A DNA stretch of 64,000 nt from Streptomyces genisteinicus (GCF_014489615.1 NZ_CP060825.1:5874001-5938000); one strand, 5' to 3'. Positions 33,461 to 42,082 are shown, counted from the stretch's first letter. Numbers and translations are program-made. The notes: generated by a model not told the origin, from the letters alone.

Positions 33461-33821
33461 GTGGCCGCTGGTTCCGATGTGCACCCGGCGTTCTTCGCCG
33501 CCCACGGCATCACTGTTGAGCGGGCCTGACCGACAACGGCTTCTGCTACAAGTCCAAGCTGTCAGCCAAGCCCTGGCCGCGGCCGACATCACCCACAAGA
33601 AGATCAGGCCTTACCGGCCGCAGACCAACGGCAAGGGCGAGCTCTTCAACCGCACCCTGCTCGACGAGTGGGCCTACCTGCGGCCCTACGCCTCGAACGA
33701 CGAGCGGACAGCGGCCCTGGCAGACTTCCTCCGCACCTCCAACCACCACCGCTGCCACACCGCACTGGGTGGACACCCGCCCATCAGTCGCGTCAACAAC
33801 CCTGCGGGTCGATACACCTAG
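33461..33821 (+). pseudogene. IS481-like transposase remnant (C-terminal, two frameshifts)
   Basis: Three reading frames in succession carry pieces of one DDE transposase: HPAFFAAHGITVERA up to about 33525, LTDNGFCYKSKL (33526-33561) and then THKKIRPYRPQTNGKGELFNRT through HTALGGHPPISRVNN to the stop at 33821. The LTDNG and RPYRPQTNGKxE segments hold the second and third acidic residues of the IS481 catalytic triad, but here the glycine-glutamate order is disturbed by frameshifts. The 5' half is absent. The stop overlaps the convergent oxidoreductase stop. Confidence 0.75.
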
Positions 33822-34927
33822 CCGGCGGGGTGGACGAGGCGCCGGCGCTCACCGGTCGCCGCGGACTCCTTGATCGCGTCGATGACGCGGTGCATCCGCG
33901 CCGCGGTCCCGAAGTCGGGTCCGGACGGTTCACCGGTGCGGATCGACCGGGCCAGGTCGGTGTACACCCGGTGCACGTTGCGCACCGGCACGGGGGCGTC
34001 CGGCAGCAGCGGCCGGTATCGTTCGGGCACGTCGACGGTGACGGGCGGGCGCCCGGCGGCGGTGTGCGTCAGGACGAACTCGGGGCCGACGAGGGAGTCG
34101 TCGGTGGACCGCAGCACCAGCCGTCCCTCCGACCCGTGCACCTCGATCCGGAACCCGTCGCCGTGCACTCCGCCGGTCATGAAGTGGACCGACGACGCCG
34201 CTCCGGACTCCAGCAGGCCGCCCACCACGATCTGGTCGGGCGACGTCACCTCGAGCTTCTCGCCCGTCTCCTCCATCGTCACCGTGGTGACACGGGTCGC
34301 GAGGGTGGCCGACAGTTCGGTGAAGTCCCCCACGGCGTACCGGTACATGTCCATCGAGTGGCCCGCCACGACGGCGAGGTGACCGACGTCCTTGGTGCGG
34401 TCGAACAGCGCCGCGTACCGCGTCGACCAGACGGTCGGGGTGGCCAGCGAGTACGTCAGCGACGTGGAGAGCACCTCGCCGGCGGCCCCGTCCGCCACCA
34501 GGTCGCGCAGCAGCCGCACCGCCGGGTGGTGACGGCTCTGGAGGCCCACCGCGTGCCGGACGCCCGCCGCGTCCGCCGCGCGCCGGAAGCGCTCCGCGGT
34601 GGGCGCGTCCGGCGCCAGCGGCCACTCGCTGTACACGTGCTTGCCCGCGGCCGTCGCGGCCTCCACCAGGCCGTCCCGCCGCGGGAGTTGAACGGCGAGG
34701 ACGACGAGGTCCACCTCCGGGTGCTCCATCAGCGCCCGTGCGTCGTCGAAGGCGTGCCGCGCACCCCAGGCGGCGGCCGCCGCGCCGGCCGACTCCCGGC
34801 TCGTCCCGGCGACGGCGGTGATCTCGTAGTCGTCCGCGAGAGCCGCCAGCGCCGGCAGATGGACGTTCCGCCCCCAGCCGCGCTCCGCGTGCGCTCCCAC
34901 GACTCCCACTCGGATCCTGCCCGTCAT
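33818..34927 (-). CDS. Gfo/Idh/MocA-family NAD(P)-dependent oxidoreductase
   Basis: 369 residues, ATG at 34927 with GAGAGG eight bases upstream; an in-frame GTG at 34936 is less likely. The Rossmann fold opens IRVGVVGAHAERGWGRNVHLPAL; the EKP-like motif is replaced by KHVYSEWPLA, where Trp-Pro takes the place of Lys-Pro. This change is found in the Gal80/fungal-like branch of the family, to which GHSMDMYRYAVGDF and the C-terminal half also look similar. It may act on a sugar or be a sensor. No sugar cluster is adjacent; IS debris abuts its 3' end. Confidence 0.85.
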   Translation of the reverse strand: MTGRIRVGVVGAHAERGWGRNVHLPALAALADDYEITAVAGTSRESAGAAAAAWGARHAFDDARALMEHPEVDLVVLAVQLPRRDGLVEAATAAGKHVYSEWPLAPDAPTAERFRRAADAAGVRHAVGLQSRHHPAVRLLRDLVADGAAGEVLSTSLTYSLATPTVWSTRYAALFDRTKDVGHLAVVAGHSMDMYRYAVGDFTELSATLATRVTTVTMEETGEKLEVTSPDQIVVGGLLESGAASSVHFMTGGVHGDGFRIEVHGSEGRLVLRSTDDSLVGPEFVLTHTAAGRPPVTVDVPERYRPLLPDAPVPVRNVHRVYTDLARSIRTGEPSGPDFGTAARMHRVIDAIKESAATGERRRLVHPAG

Positions 34928-35019
34928 GTCGAACACCTCTCGTCCGTGTCTCTCCGGCGTTGTCGCCGCTGTCGGTATCCGCGCCGTGCAGTCATGGCGC
35001 GGCCGTGCCGCCGTCCCGT

Positions 35020-36564
35020 TCAGTGCATGACCAGGGGCGCCGGCGCGGTGTCGTGCACCGGGTCCTCACGTCCGTCCACGGCGTCCCGGGCGCCCGGGGT
35101 ACCGGTGTTCCCGTCGTCCGCCCCGGTGTTCCCGTCCGCGCCGGAGCCCGCCGCCGGGGCGGTGTCCCGCAGGACGAAGAAGACGACGAGCCACGCCAGG
35201 AAGACGAACCCGGCCGCGACGACGAAGGCCAGGCCGTACCCGTCCCGCAGCGCCCGGACCTGCTCGGCGCCCTCGGCGGCCAGGGTGTTGCCGCGTGACG
35301 TGGCGACGGTGGCGAGCACCGCCAGTCCGACTGCCGCACCGGCTTGCTGGGCCGTGTTGTTCAGCCCGGAGGCGAGTCCCGCGTCGGCCGGGGCGGCGCC
35401 GGACATGGCCCGCATGATGACCGCGGGCACCGCCAGGCCCATGCCGAAGCCCTGGATGACGAGCGTCGGCGCCACGTCCACCCAGTAGTCGCCGCCGACG
35501 GGGGCGCGGCTGAGGAGGAGCAGGCCGCTGCCGAGGAACAGCAGCCCGGTCAGCAGCACCCGCCGGGTGCCGAAGCGCGCGGTGAGCCTCGCCGTGAAGA
35601 ACAGGGACATGACCGCGATGACGAGCGGGGCCGGGAGGAAGGCGAGGCCGGTCTGCAGCGAGTCGAAGCCCAGCACCCGCTGGAGGTAGAGGGCGCCCAG
35701 GAACTGGAAGCCGAAGCCGGCCGAGAAGACGAGCACCACGGCGATGTTGGCGCCGCTGATCTCGCGGTTGCGGAAGATGCGCAGGGCCAGCAGCGGGCGG
35801 GCCGCCTTCGCCTGGCGGACCAGGAACGCGGCGAGCAAGGCCACCGAGACGGCGCCGTAGGCGCCCAGTTCGGCGGCACCGTAGTGGCCCTCGGAGACCT
35901 GGGAGATGGTGAAGACGCCCAGCGACAGGCCCGCCGTCACCAGCACCGCGCCGACCGCGTCGGCGCCGGCCCGCAGCCCCAGACCCGGGCGGGCGTCGAG
36001 CAGCCTGACACCGGCGACGAGTGCCAGGACCCCGATCGGCAGGTTGATGAGGAACACCCAGTGCCAGCCGAGCGCGTCCGTGATCACACCGCCCGCGATG
36101 AGGCCGGTGGAGGCGCCGCCCGCCGAGACGAAGCTGTACACGCCCATGGCCTTGGCCTGTTCGGCGGGGTCCGGGTAGAGGCGCACGATCATGCCGAGCA
36201 CCACCGCGGACGCGAGCGCCGCCCCCACGCCCTGGAGGAAACGGCCGCCGATCAGCATCCCCTGGTTCGTGGCGACGCCGCACAGGAGGGAGGCGGCGGT
36301 GAACGTCACCAGGCCCGCGAGGAACACCTTCTTGCTGCCGATCAGGTCGCCGAGGCGTCCGGCCAGGAGCAGCAGGCCCGCGAAGGCGATGAGGTACGAG
36401 TTGACCACCCAGGACAGGCCGCCCTGCGAGAAGCCGAGGTCGCTCTGGACGGTGGGCAGCGCGACCGTGACGATCGTGCCGTCGAGGATGATCATCAACT
36501 GCATGGTGCAGAGGACGGCGAGTGCCGTTCCGCGTGAACCGGTGGTGCCGGTCGGTGACGTCAC
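35020..36564 (-). CDS. MFS transporter, DHA2 (EmrB/QacA) family, regulated by neighbouring HxlR protein
   Basis: 514 residues from GTG 36564 (AGGAAGGA upstream). Helix 1 has LCTMQLMIILDGTIVTVALPTVQSDL; motif A is AGRLGDLIGSKKVFLAG and the motif C region is LQGVGAALASAVVLGMIV. 14 helices are expected. The C-terminal tail is hydrophilic and repeats DGNTGADDGNTGTPG. It is divergent from an HxlR gene with a 164-bp shared promoter region, a common arrangement for stress-induced drug efflux. The substrate is unknown. Confidence 0.9.
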   Translation of the reverse strand: MTSPTGTTGSRGTALAVLCTMQLMIILDGTIVTVALPTVQSDLGFSQGGLSWVVNSYLIAFAGLLLLAGRLGDLIGSKKVFLAGLVTFTAASLLCGVATNQGMLIGGRFLQGVGAALASAVVLGMIVRLYPDPAEQAKAMGVYSFVSAGGASTGLIAGGVITDALGWHWVFLINLPIGVLALVAGVRLLDARPGLGLRAGADAVGAVLVTAGLSLGVFTISQVSEGHYGAAELGAYGAVSVALLAAFLVRQAKAARPLLALRIFRNREISGANIAVVLVFSAGFGFQFLGALYLQRVLGFDSLQTGLAFLPAPLVIAVMSLFFTARLTARFGTRRVLLTGLLFLGSGLLLLSRAPVGGDYWVDVAPTLVIQGFGMGLAVPAVIMRAMSGAAPADAGLASGLNNTAQQAGAAVGLAVLATVATSRGNTLAAEGAEQVRALRDGYGLAFVVAAGFVFLAWLVVFFVLRDTAPAAGSGADGNTGADDGNTGTPGARDAVDGREDPVHDTAPAPLVMH

Positions 36565-36626
36565 GAGAGTGGTCCTTCCTGGGAGTTCGGGGAGTCCGGG
36601 GGAGTGCCGGCGGGTGACCGGCGTGC

Positions 36627-36703
36627 GCGAACACGCGAACACGCGGCAGACGGTCTGACACACGGTGCACGTCTTGTTACGGGGACCATGCTCTGGGACC
36701 ATG
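36627..36703. promoter_or_regulatory. Candidate HxlR operators between the MFS and HxlR genes
   Basis: Two sets of direct repeats sit in the 164-bp divergent gap: GCGAACAC twice in tandem (36627-36642) and GGGACCATG twice (36682-36690 and 36695-36703, 13-bp spacing). HxlR regulators bind direct or dyad repeats here. Which pair is the operator cannot be decided. Confidence 0.4.
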
Positions 36704-36728
36704 AGGCGCCGCGGAAGGAGGCACTTTC

Positions 36729-37178
36729 ATGTCCCAGGGGAACACCGGTGTGACCATCGAGGCCGGGGCGGTGCAGCAGTGCGAAACTCCTGCCGCGCAG
36801 GCCGCGTGCTCGGTGCTGGAGGTCCTCGGCCGGGTGAGCGGCAAGTGGAGCATCGGCATTCTGCTGGTCACCACGCAGGGCCCCGCGCGCTTCACCGAAC
36901 TGGAGCGCCAGGTGAAGGGGATCAGCCGCCGGATGCTCACCCTCACCCTGCGGAACCTGGAGCGGGACGGCCTGCTCACCCGCACCGTCTATCCCACGGT
37001 GCCGCCGAAGGTCGAGTACACCGCGACGCCGATGGCCCGGGAGCTCTACGACTCCCTGCTCTCGCTGACGGGTTGGGCGGAGCGGCACCTCCACGAGATC
37101 GACCGCGCCCGCGCCGACTACGACGCGGAAGCCGCCGTCGCGGCGGACGGTGCGCGCACCCCGGCCCTGACCGGCTGA
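36729..37178 (+). CDS. HxlR-family (MarR-like) transcriptional regulator
   Basis: 149 residues, ATG at 36729 with GGAAGGAGG eight bases upstream. The winged helix runs CSVLEVLGRVSGKWSIGILLVTTQGPARFTELERQVKGISRRMLTLTLRNLERDGLLTRTVYPTVPPKVEYTATPMAREL, a textbook HxlR domain. There is a Cys at the start of the domain (QQCETPAAQAACSVL), which in some HxlR proteins (YodB/QorR) senses thiol-reactive compounds. It should repress the divergent MFS exporter. Confidence 0.9.
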   Translation: MSQGNTGVTIEAGAVQQCETPAAQAACSVLEVLGRVSGKWSIGILLVTTQGPARFTELERQVKGISRRMLTLTLRNLERDGLLTRTVYPTVPPKVEYTATPMARELYDSLLSLTGWAERHLHEIDRARADYDAEAAVAADGARTPALTG

Positions 37179-37281
37179 CGGCCGCGGCGACCGGCTGACC
37201 AGCCGGGCCGGCACGGACCGGCCGCGCACGCCGGCCCGGAAATCGCTGGACTTGCCGCGATGTTCACGCCAGGGTGATCCG

Positions 37282-37716
37282 ATGCCATCGGTCAAGCAGG
37301 TCCAGATCACCTTCGACTGCGCCGACCCCGAGCGCGTCGCCCGCTTCTGGTGCGAGGTGCTGGGGTACGTCGCCCCGCAGCCCCCGGAGGGCTTCGCCAC
37401 CTGGGACGCGTACAACCTCACGCTGCCGCCCGGGGAGCGGGGCGCCTGGTTCGCCGCCTCCGACCCCACGGGCGCGGGCCCGCGCTTCTACTTCCAGCGC
37501 GTGCCCGAGGGCAAGACCGCCAAGAACCGGGTCCATGTCGACGTGCGCGCGGGCACCGGGCTCGTCGGGGCGGAGCGGCTGGCCGTCCTGGAGGCGGAGT
37601 GCGAGCGCCTGGTCGCGCTCGGCGCCGTGCACCAGAAGACCCTCTACGCCGACGAGCAGAACGAGTCCTGCATCAACATGCAGGACATCGAGGGCAACGA
37701 GTTCTGCCTCGACTGA
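37282..37716 (+). CDS. VOC-family (glyoxalase/bleomycin-resistance-like) protein
   Basis: 144 residues, ATG at 37282. The VOC repeat VKQVQITFDCADPERVARFWCEVLGYVAPQPPEG opens the protein. The C-terminal QDIEGNEFCLD is the second metal-region pattern. The middle sequence RFYFQRVPEGKTAKNRVHVDVRAG is a second family signature. Members may be glyoxalases, dioxygenases or drug-binding proteins. There is no neighbouring pathway that decides the substrate. Confidence 0.88.
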   Translation: MPSVKQVQITFDCADPERVARFWCEVLGYVAPQPPEGFATWDAYNLTLPPGERGAWFAASDPTGAGPRFYFQRVPEGKTAKNRVHVDVRAGTGLVGAERLAVLEAECERLVALGAVHQKTLYADEQNESCINMQDIEGNEFCLD

Positions 37717-37801
37717 GGACCCACCCGGCGCCCCGGGTTCCCCCGGGACCGCCGCCCGCCGCGGGACGTCCCGCGGTCCGTCGCCGGCCCCGAGGAGGGC
37801 T

Positions 37802-38212
37802 GTGGAACAGCAGACGCCGCGGCCTTCGGACGACGTGTGGCGGTGGCAGGCCGAGAGCGCCCGCTCCGCCGACGCCTCGGCGCGGGCCGCTTGCTCGTGG
37901 GTTCCGCCCGTCGAGGAGGAGTTGGTGCGGGCCGCCGAGGCGAGCGCACTGCGCCGGTGGTACCCGAGCGTCAGCCACACCTGCCTCCGGTTCGCCGACG
38001 GCCCCGCGCCCTGGCAGGCCGGCGGGCAGGGCGATGTGCGGGAACTCCCAGGGTGGATCTCCTTCGCGCGGGAGGACCCGGCCGGTGCGGCCGTGTTCCG
38101 TGTGTGGAGCGGCCGCCCGTTCGGGGCCGCCGGGCCGGAACTCGTGCTGACGACACCGCGGGCCGCGGCCGCCGTCGAGGCTCTGGTGCGGCTTCTGGCC
38201 GCCGAGGGCTGA
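37802..38212 (+). CDS. Hypothetical protein
   Basis: 136 residues from GTG 37802 (GAGGAGGG upstream). The N-terminus is polar and Trp-bearing (DDVWRWQAESARSADASARAAC); the C-terminal part (RWYPSVSHTCLRFADGPAPW; LPGWISFAREDPAGAAVFRVWSGRP; LTTPRAAAAVEALVRLLAAEG) reads as a small alpha/beta domain. There is no signal peptide or motif I know. The next gene follows 48 bp later on the same strand and the two may be co-transcribed. Confidence 0.6.
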   Translation: MEQQTPRPSDDVWRWQAESARSADASARAACSWVPPVEEELVRAAEASALRRWYPSVSHTCLRFADGPAPWQAGGQGDVRELPGWISFAREDPAGAAVFRVWSGRPFGAAGPELVLTTPRAAAAVEALVRLLAAEG

Positions 38213-38260
38213 GCGCCGGCCCGCTCGGGGACGGTGTGCTGCGAACCGCTGGGAGTGGGC

Positions 38261-38860
38261 ATGGGGTTGACGTACGGATACGACATCCATCTGCGTCCCG
38301 GGAACGTCTCCCGGGTGCTCGCCGGTCTGGGCGCGCTGGCGCCGCCGGACGCGCGGGTGCCCCCGCTCGACGTCACGCTGCCGGACGGTGAGCGGATCGT
38401 CCTCCCGTTCACCTCCGGCTTCGGGAGCGAGCCGGTCGACCGCTCCGCGGGCGGCACCTTCGAACTGGAGACGTCCCTCATGTTCGACGCCGACGACGCA
38501 CTGCGCGCGTACGCGGCGACGGGCGGCCCCGCGCCCGGGGCGGACGGGCGCGTCCGGGTCGGGTACGTCTACGCGACGGTCCGGTTCGTGTCCTTCCTGC
38601 ACCCCGGTTACGCGTCGGTGGAACTGTGGGCGGCGACGTCGGGGATGAGCCGCCTGTTCGCCCGGTCGCCCAGCGTGAGGAGGACGTTCACGGACCTCAC
38701 CGCGGCCTGCGGTGGAGTGTGCTGCCTCTTCGACACCGGCGACGGCGGCCCCGAGGAAGTGTGCTGGCTGGGCGGTGCGGCGACCCGGACGACGGTCCCC
38801 GGCCCCCGCTTTCCCGATCGGCGCGCACTCGTGGCGACATGGCCGGACCCCGGGAGGTGA
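38261..38860 (+). CDS. Hypothetical protein
   Basis: 199 residues from ATG 38261 (GGGAG upstream). It begins MGLTYGYDIHLRPGNVSRVLAGLGALAPPDARVPPLDVTLPDGERIVLPF, a pattern I have seen in conserved Streptomyces proteins of unknown function. The middle is a beta-rich domain (TSLMFDADDALRAY; VRVGYVYATVRFVSF) and near the end is a CCLFDTGDGGPEEVCWLGG segment with two adjacent cysteines. No enzyme family is recognised. It is probably in one unit with the gene at 37802. Confidence 0.65.
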   Translation: MGLTYGYDIHLRPGNVSRVLAGLGALAPPDARVPPLDVTLPDGERIVLPFTSGFGSEPVDRSAGGTFELETSLMFDADDALRAYAATGGPAPGADGRVRVGYVYATVRFVSFLHPGYASVELWAATSGMSRLFARSPSVRRTFTDLTAACGGVCCLFDTGDGGPEEVCWLGGAATRTTVPGPRFPDRRALVATWPDPGR

Positions 38861-38920
38861 GCACCGGCTCCGCCCCGGCGCGGGCGGACGGGGGAGCCGA
38901 GCGGGCCGCCGTGCTGCCGC

Positions 38921-39823
38921 TCACAGCTGGCGGAGATGGTCGCGCAGGGTACGGGCCGCCTGGCCCATGAGGGCGTCCGCGCCCGGCTGGGCGGCGGCGG
39001 GGACCAGGGACTCGGTGAGGACGGCGACGGCGAACGCCCCCCCGTCCGCGTGCTCGACGACCCCGATCTCGTGCCGGAGGTTCAGCAGGGTCCCCGTCTT
39101 GGACCACCAGCGGGTCGCGTCGGAGGCGAAGTCCGGTGTGAGCCGCTGCCGCAGCACGTTGTGCAGCATCAGCCCGCGCACGGACGCGGCCGTCTCCGCC
39201 GGGATCGACGTCGGCTCCCACAGGCCCGCGAGCAGATCCACCCAGGCCCGCGCGCTCCCCGTGTTCGCCCGGGTCGTGTCGAGTTGGGGGACGCGGTGCC
39301 CGCGGCCGCTGGTGCCCGCGTCGATCGCCAGGGCGTGCGCGAGGTGGGCCTGGCCGGTGCCGAAGCGCTCCACCGGGGTGTCGGACAGCTCGTCCGCGGT
39401 GTGCCGCACCGAGATGCCGCGGACACCGAGCTCCTGGAGGAGGGCGGTGACGTGCGCGGGCGGCGTGAGGCCGAACAGGGCGTCGGCGGCCGTCTCGTCG
39501 CTCAGGCACGTGCTCAGGTAGAGCAGGTCGTCGACCGCGATCCGCACGGGGTGCCGGAAGCGGGTCAGCCCGGTGGGGCCGAGGGCGGTGCTGCGCCCCG
39601 GCCGCACGTCGAGGCGGGCCGCGCCGTCGAGTTCCCCGCGCCGGACGCGTTCCGCCGTCGCGAGGGCGAGCGGCACCTTGACCAGCGAGGCCGACGGCAG
39701 CGCGGTGTCGGGCTCGATGCCCGCCTCGTCACCCGTGTGCAGGTCCCGTACCAGCAGGCAGCCCCGCAGCCCGCCTTCCTGCAACTGCCGCCGCACCCGG
39801 CCGATGACCGCTTCCGTGTTCAC
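38921..39823 (-). CDS. Cytoplasmic serine beta-lactamase-like protein (BlaB-type)
   Basis: 300 residues from GTG 39823 (GGAGAGGG upstream), with no signal peptide. The penicillin-recognising motifs are visible: S46-L-V-K49, S108-D-E110 (in place of SDN) and K242-T-G244. The layout (LysR gene directly upstream with a 19-bp gap, class A beta-lactamase gene divergent) is that of blaB-blaA/blaL of Streptomyces cacaoi, in which BlaB is a regulatory serine protein required for beta-lactamase expression. The fold and motifs are seen; the regulatory role is inferred from the synteny. It could still be an active hydrolase, since KTG is intact. Confidence 0.8.
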   Translation of the reverse strand: MNTEAVIGRVRRQLQEGGLRGCLLVRDLHTGDEAGIEPDTALPSASLVKVPLALATAERVRRGELDGAARLDVRPGRSTALGPTGLTRFRHPVRIAVDDLLYLSTCLSDETAADALFGLTPPAHVTALLQELGVRGISVRHTADELSDTPVERFGTGQAHLAHALAIDAGTSGRGHRVPQLDTTRANTGSARAWVDLLAGLWEPTSIPAETAASVRGLMLHNVLRQRLTPDFASDATRWWSKTGTLLNLRHEIGVVEHADGGAFAVAVLTESLVPAAAQPGADALMGQAARTLRDHLRQL

Positions 39824-39842
39824 CGCGTACCGCCCTCTCCGT

Positions 39843-40973
39843 TCAGCCCGCGCCGGTGCCGGTGCCCGAGACCGTGCTCGCGTCTTTGCCTGTGCCCGAG
39901 ACCGCGCCGGTGCCGGTGCCCGAGACCGTGCTCGCGCCTCTGCCCGCGCCTTTGCCTGTGCCCGAGACCGTGCGCGTGCCGGCAACCGCACCCGCGCCTG
40001 TGCCCGCGGTGCCGGTGACGGCACCCGTGCCGGTGTCCGCCGGCGGGTGCGGCTCCCCGGGGCGGACCGCCCCGGCCGCGCCTGCCGCACCGCTGCCCGG
40101 GGCGCCCAGGCAGCGGGCGAGCGCGGCACCCAGACGCCGCCCGACGAGCTGCGGATCGCCCCCGCCCGCGACGGCGAGGGCGAAGCCGCGGGTGAGCGGC
40201 AGCTCTCCCACCGGCCGCCAGTGCAGGCCCAGTTCGACGGCCTGCGCGGGGGAGCAGAGCAGCAGGTCGTCGCCGCACAGCACCTCCGCCGCCGCACCCG
40301 TCAGATCCGTCGCCGCGGCGAGCTGGGCCGGGCGCAGCCCCACCGCGTCCCGCAGCCGTGCCAGGGGGTCCCGGATGTGCGGCACGTCGTCCTCGGGCTG
40401 GATCCACACGCGCCGCGCCGGTCCCGGCGATGCCCGTCCGACGCGCAGCGTCTCCAGGTAGACCCGGTTCACCCCCGGGTCCCGCGCGCCCGCGAGTCCG
40501 AGCGGTATCGACCACACCGCCTCGTCGGACGGCACGGCCAGCACGGCCGCGCGCACCTGCTGCGCGTGGACGAGGTCTCCGCGCTGTGCGGGCGGCGCGA
40601 CCCGCAGGTCGAGGGCGATGCCGTGCGCACGGGCGTCGGCGACCAGCCGGGCCAGCGCCGCGGTGGTGCAGATGCCGGGCACCGCCAGGCGCCACGGCTT
40701 GCGCCTGGCCGCCTCGGCCTCGTGCAGCAGCACGTCGGCCGCCTGCACCAGTGCCCTGGCCGCGGGGAGCAGGTCGCGTCCGAACGGTGTCAGCACGGCC
40801 CGGCGCGAGGTGCGTTCGAAGAGCTGCTCACCGACGTGCTCCTCGAGCGCGGCGACCCGGCGGCTCGCCACCGGCTGCGACATCCGGGCGGCCGCGGCGC
40901 CGACGGTGAAACTGCCGTGCTCGCTGACACTGACGAAGGCGCGACTCGCTGCCACCAGATCCACGTCCCGCAC
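39843..40973 (-). CDS. LysR-family regulator of the beta-lactamase locus (BlaA-type) with repetitive C-terminal tail
   Basis: About 376 residues. The helix-turn-helix is AASRAFVSVSEHGSFTVGAAAARMSQPVASRRVAALEEHVGEQLFER, and a LysR effector domain follows. I start at GTG 40973, because an ATG at 40991 lies inside a 16-bp palindrome that looks like an operator; the exact start is uncertain. The last 65 or so residues are a Thr/Gly/Ala/Val-rich repeat (VSGTGTGAVSGTG), not known from LysR proteins, produced by imperfect DNA repeats. It is divergent from the class A beta-lactamase gene and upstream of the BlaB-like gene, as in the S. cacaoi activator BlaA. Confidence 0.8.
   Translation of the reverse strand: MRDVDLVAASRAFVSVSEHGSFTVGAAAARMSQPVASRRVAALEEHVGEQLFERTSRRAVLTPFGRDLLPAARALVQAADVLLHEAEAARRKPWRLAVPGICTTAALARLVADARAHGIALDLRVAPPAQRGDLVHAQQVRAAVLAVPSDEAVWSIPLGLAGARDPGVNRVYLETLRVGRASPGPARRVWIQPEDDVPHIRDPLARLRDAVGLRPAQLAAATDLTGAAAEVLCGDDLLLCSPAQAVELGLHWRPVGELPLTRGFALAVAGGGDPQLVGRRLGAALARCLGAPGSGAAGAAGAVRPGEPHPPADTGTGAVTGTAGTGAGAVAGTRTVSGTGKGAGRGASTVSGTGTGAVSGTGKDASTVSGTGTGAG
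39850..40030. repeat. Imperfect tandem repeat within the LysR gene's 3' end
   Basis: Units built on GTGCCCGAGACCGTGCTCGC and shorter variants with GTGCCGGTGCCC recur about four times in the interval. The repeat encodes the Thr/Gly-rich tail of the LysR protein and stays in frame, so it probably arose by slippage or unequal recombination. Confidence 0.7.
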
Positions 40974-40981
40974 CCTATGCC

Positions 40982-40997
40982 GGTTCCGCATGGAACC
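40982..40997. promoter_or_regulatory. Palindromic LysR operator candidate (GGTTCCGCATGGAACC)
   Basis: Two perfect 6-bp arms with a 4-bp centre lie just upstream of the LysR gene's likely start and 131 bp before the divergent beta-lactamase start. The position suits an autoregulatory and activating site for the BlaA-type protein. Confidence 0.5.
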
Positions 40998-41128
40998 GTG
41001 CACGCGGGCATTGGACCGTATGGCCGGGGCGGGCGAGGGTGGCCGGGTACTCATGACCACGCACCGGGACGGGGCCGCTGCCCCGTCCCCTACGCGCCCC
41101 TGCCCAGGGGCGTTCGGAGGTTCGGACC

Positions 41129-42082
41129 ATGCAGCACACCACCCGTGCCCGGCACGCCGTCGCCGGTGTCCTCGCCGCCCTCGTCCTCGCGCCCCTGACG
41201 GGGTGCGCGGACGCCGGGGCCCGTGCGTCGCAGACGCCTGCCGCGCAGACGGCCGGGCGGCCCGCCGCCCAGGTGTCCACCGCGAGCGCGACCGCCGCAT
41301 CGCACACGCGCGAGTTCAGGGCCCTGGAGCGCGCCTTCGACGCGCGGCTGGGCGTCTACGCGATCGACACCGGCACCGGGAAGGAGGTCGCCTACAACGA
41401 CCGGCAGCGCTTCCCCTACGCGTCCACCTTCAAGGCGCTGGCCGCCGGGGCCGTCCTGGACGAGTACGGCCCGGAGGGCATGGACAGGCTGATCCGCTAC
41501 ACCGAGGCCGACCTGGTGGAGCCGTCCCCGGTCACCGAGGACCACGTCGGCACCGGGATGACGCTGGCCGAACTGTGCGACGCGGCCGTCCGGTACAGCG
41601 ACAACACCGCCGGCAACCTCCTCCTCGCCGAACTCGGCGGCCCCGCGGGCCTGGACGCCAGGCTGGAGGACCTGGGGGACCACGTGACGCAGATGGACCG
41701 CGTCGAGCCGGAGCTCGGCGAATGGACGCCCGGCGACAACCGTGACACCAGCACACCGCGTGCCCTCGCCCACGACCTCCGCGCCTTCGTGCTCGGGAAC
41801 GTCCTGACGAAGGGTGAGCGGGACCGTCTCACCACCTGGCTGCGGACCAACGTCACCGGCGACGAGACCATCAAGGCCGGTGTGCCGCCGACCTGGGTGG
41901 TCGGTGACAAGACCGGGACGGCCGTCACCTACGGCGGTCGCAACGACATCGCCGTGGTGTGGCGCCCGGACGGCGCTCCGATCGTGATGGCGGTGCTGAC
42001 GAACCGTCCGGGGAAGGACGACGAGCACGACAACGACCTGCTGGCGCGCGCCGCTTCCGTGGTCGCCGGGGCGCTCTCGTAG
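41129..42082 (+). CDS. blaL: Class A beta-lactamase, lipoprotein
   Basis: 317 residues, ATG at 41129. The signal peptide ends in a lipobox (LAPLTGC, lipid-modified C26), so the enzyme should be anchored outside the membrane. Catalytic motifs: S99-T-F-K102, S157-D-N159, the omega-loop glutamate E193 in EPELG and K261-T-G263. Position 170 (Ambler numbering) is Gly where Asn is usual, which could alter deacylation. It should hydrolyse penicillins and perhaps cephalosporins. It is divergent from the LysR gene, and a strong terminator follows. Confidence 0.93.
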   Translation: MQHTTRARHAVAGVLAALVLAPLTGCADAGARASQTPAAQTAGRPAAQVSTASATAASHTREFRALERAFDARLGVYAIDTGTGKEVAYNDRQRFPYASTFKALAAGAVLDEYGPEGMDRLIRYTEADLVEPSPVTEDHVGTGMTLAELCDAAVRYSDNTAGNLLLAELGGPAGLDARLEDLGDHVTQMDRVEPELGEWTPGDNRDTSTPRALAHDLRAFVLGNVLTKGERDRLTTWLRTNVTGDETIKAGVPPTWVVGDKTGTAVTYGGRNDIAVVWRPDGAPIVMAVLTNRPGKDDEHDNDLLARAASVVAGALS

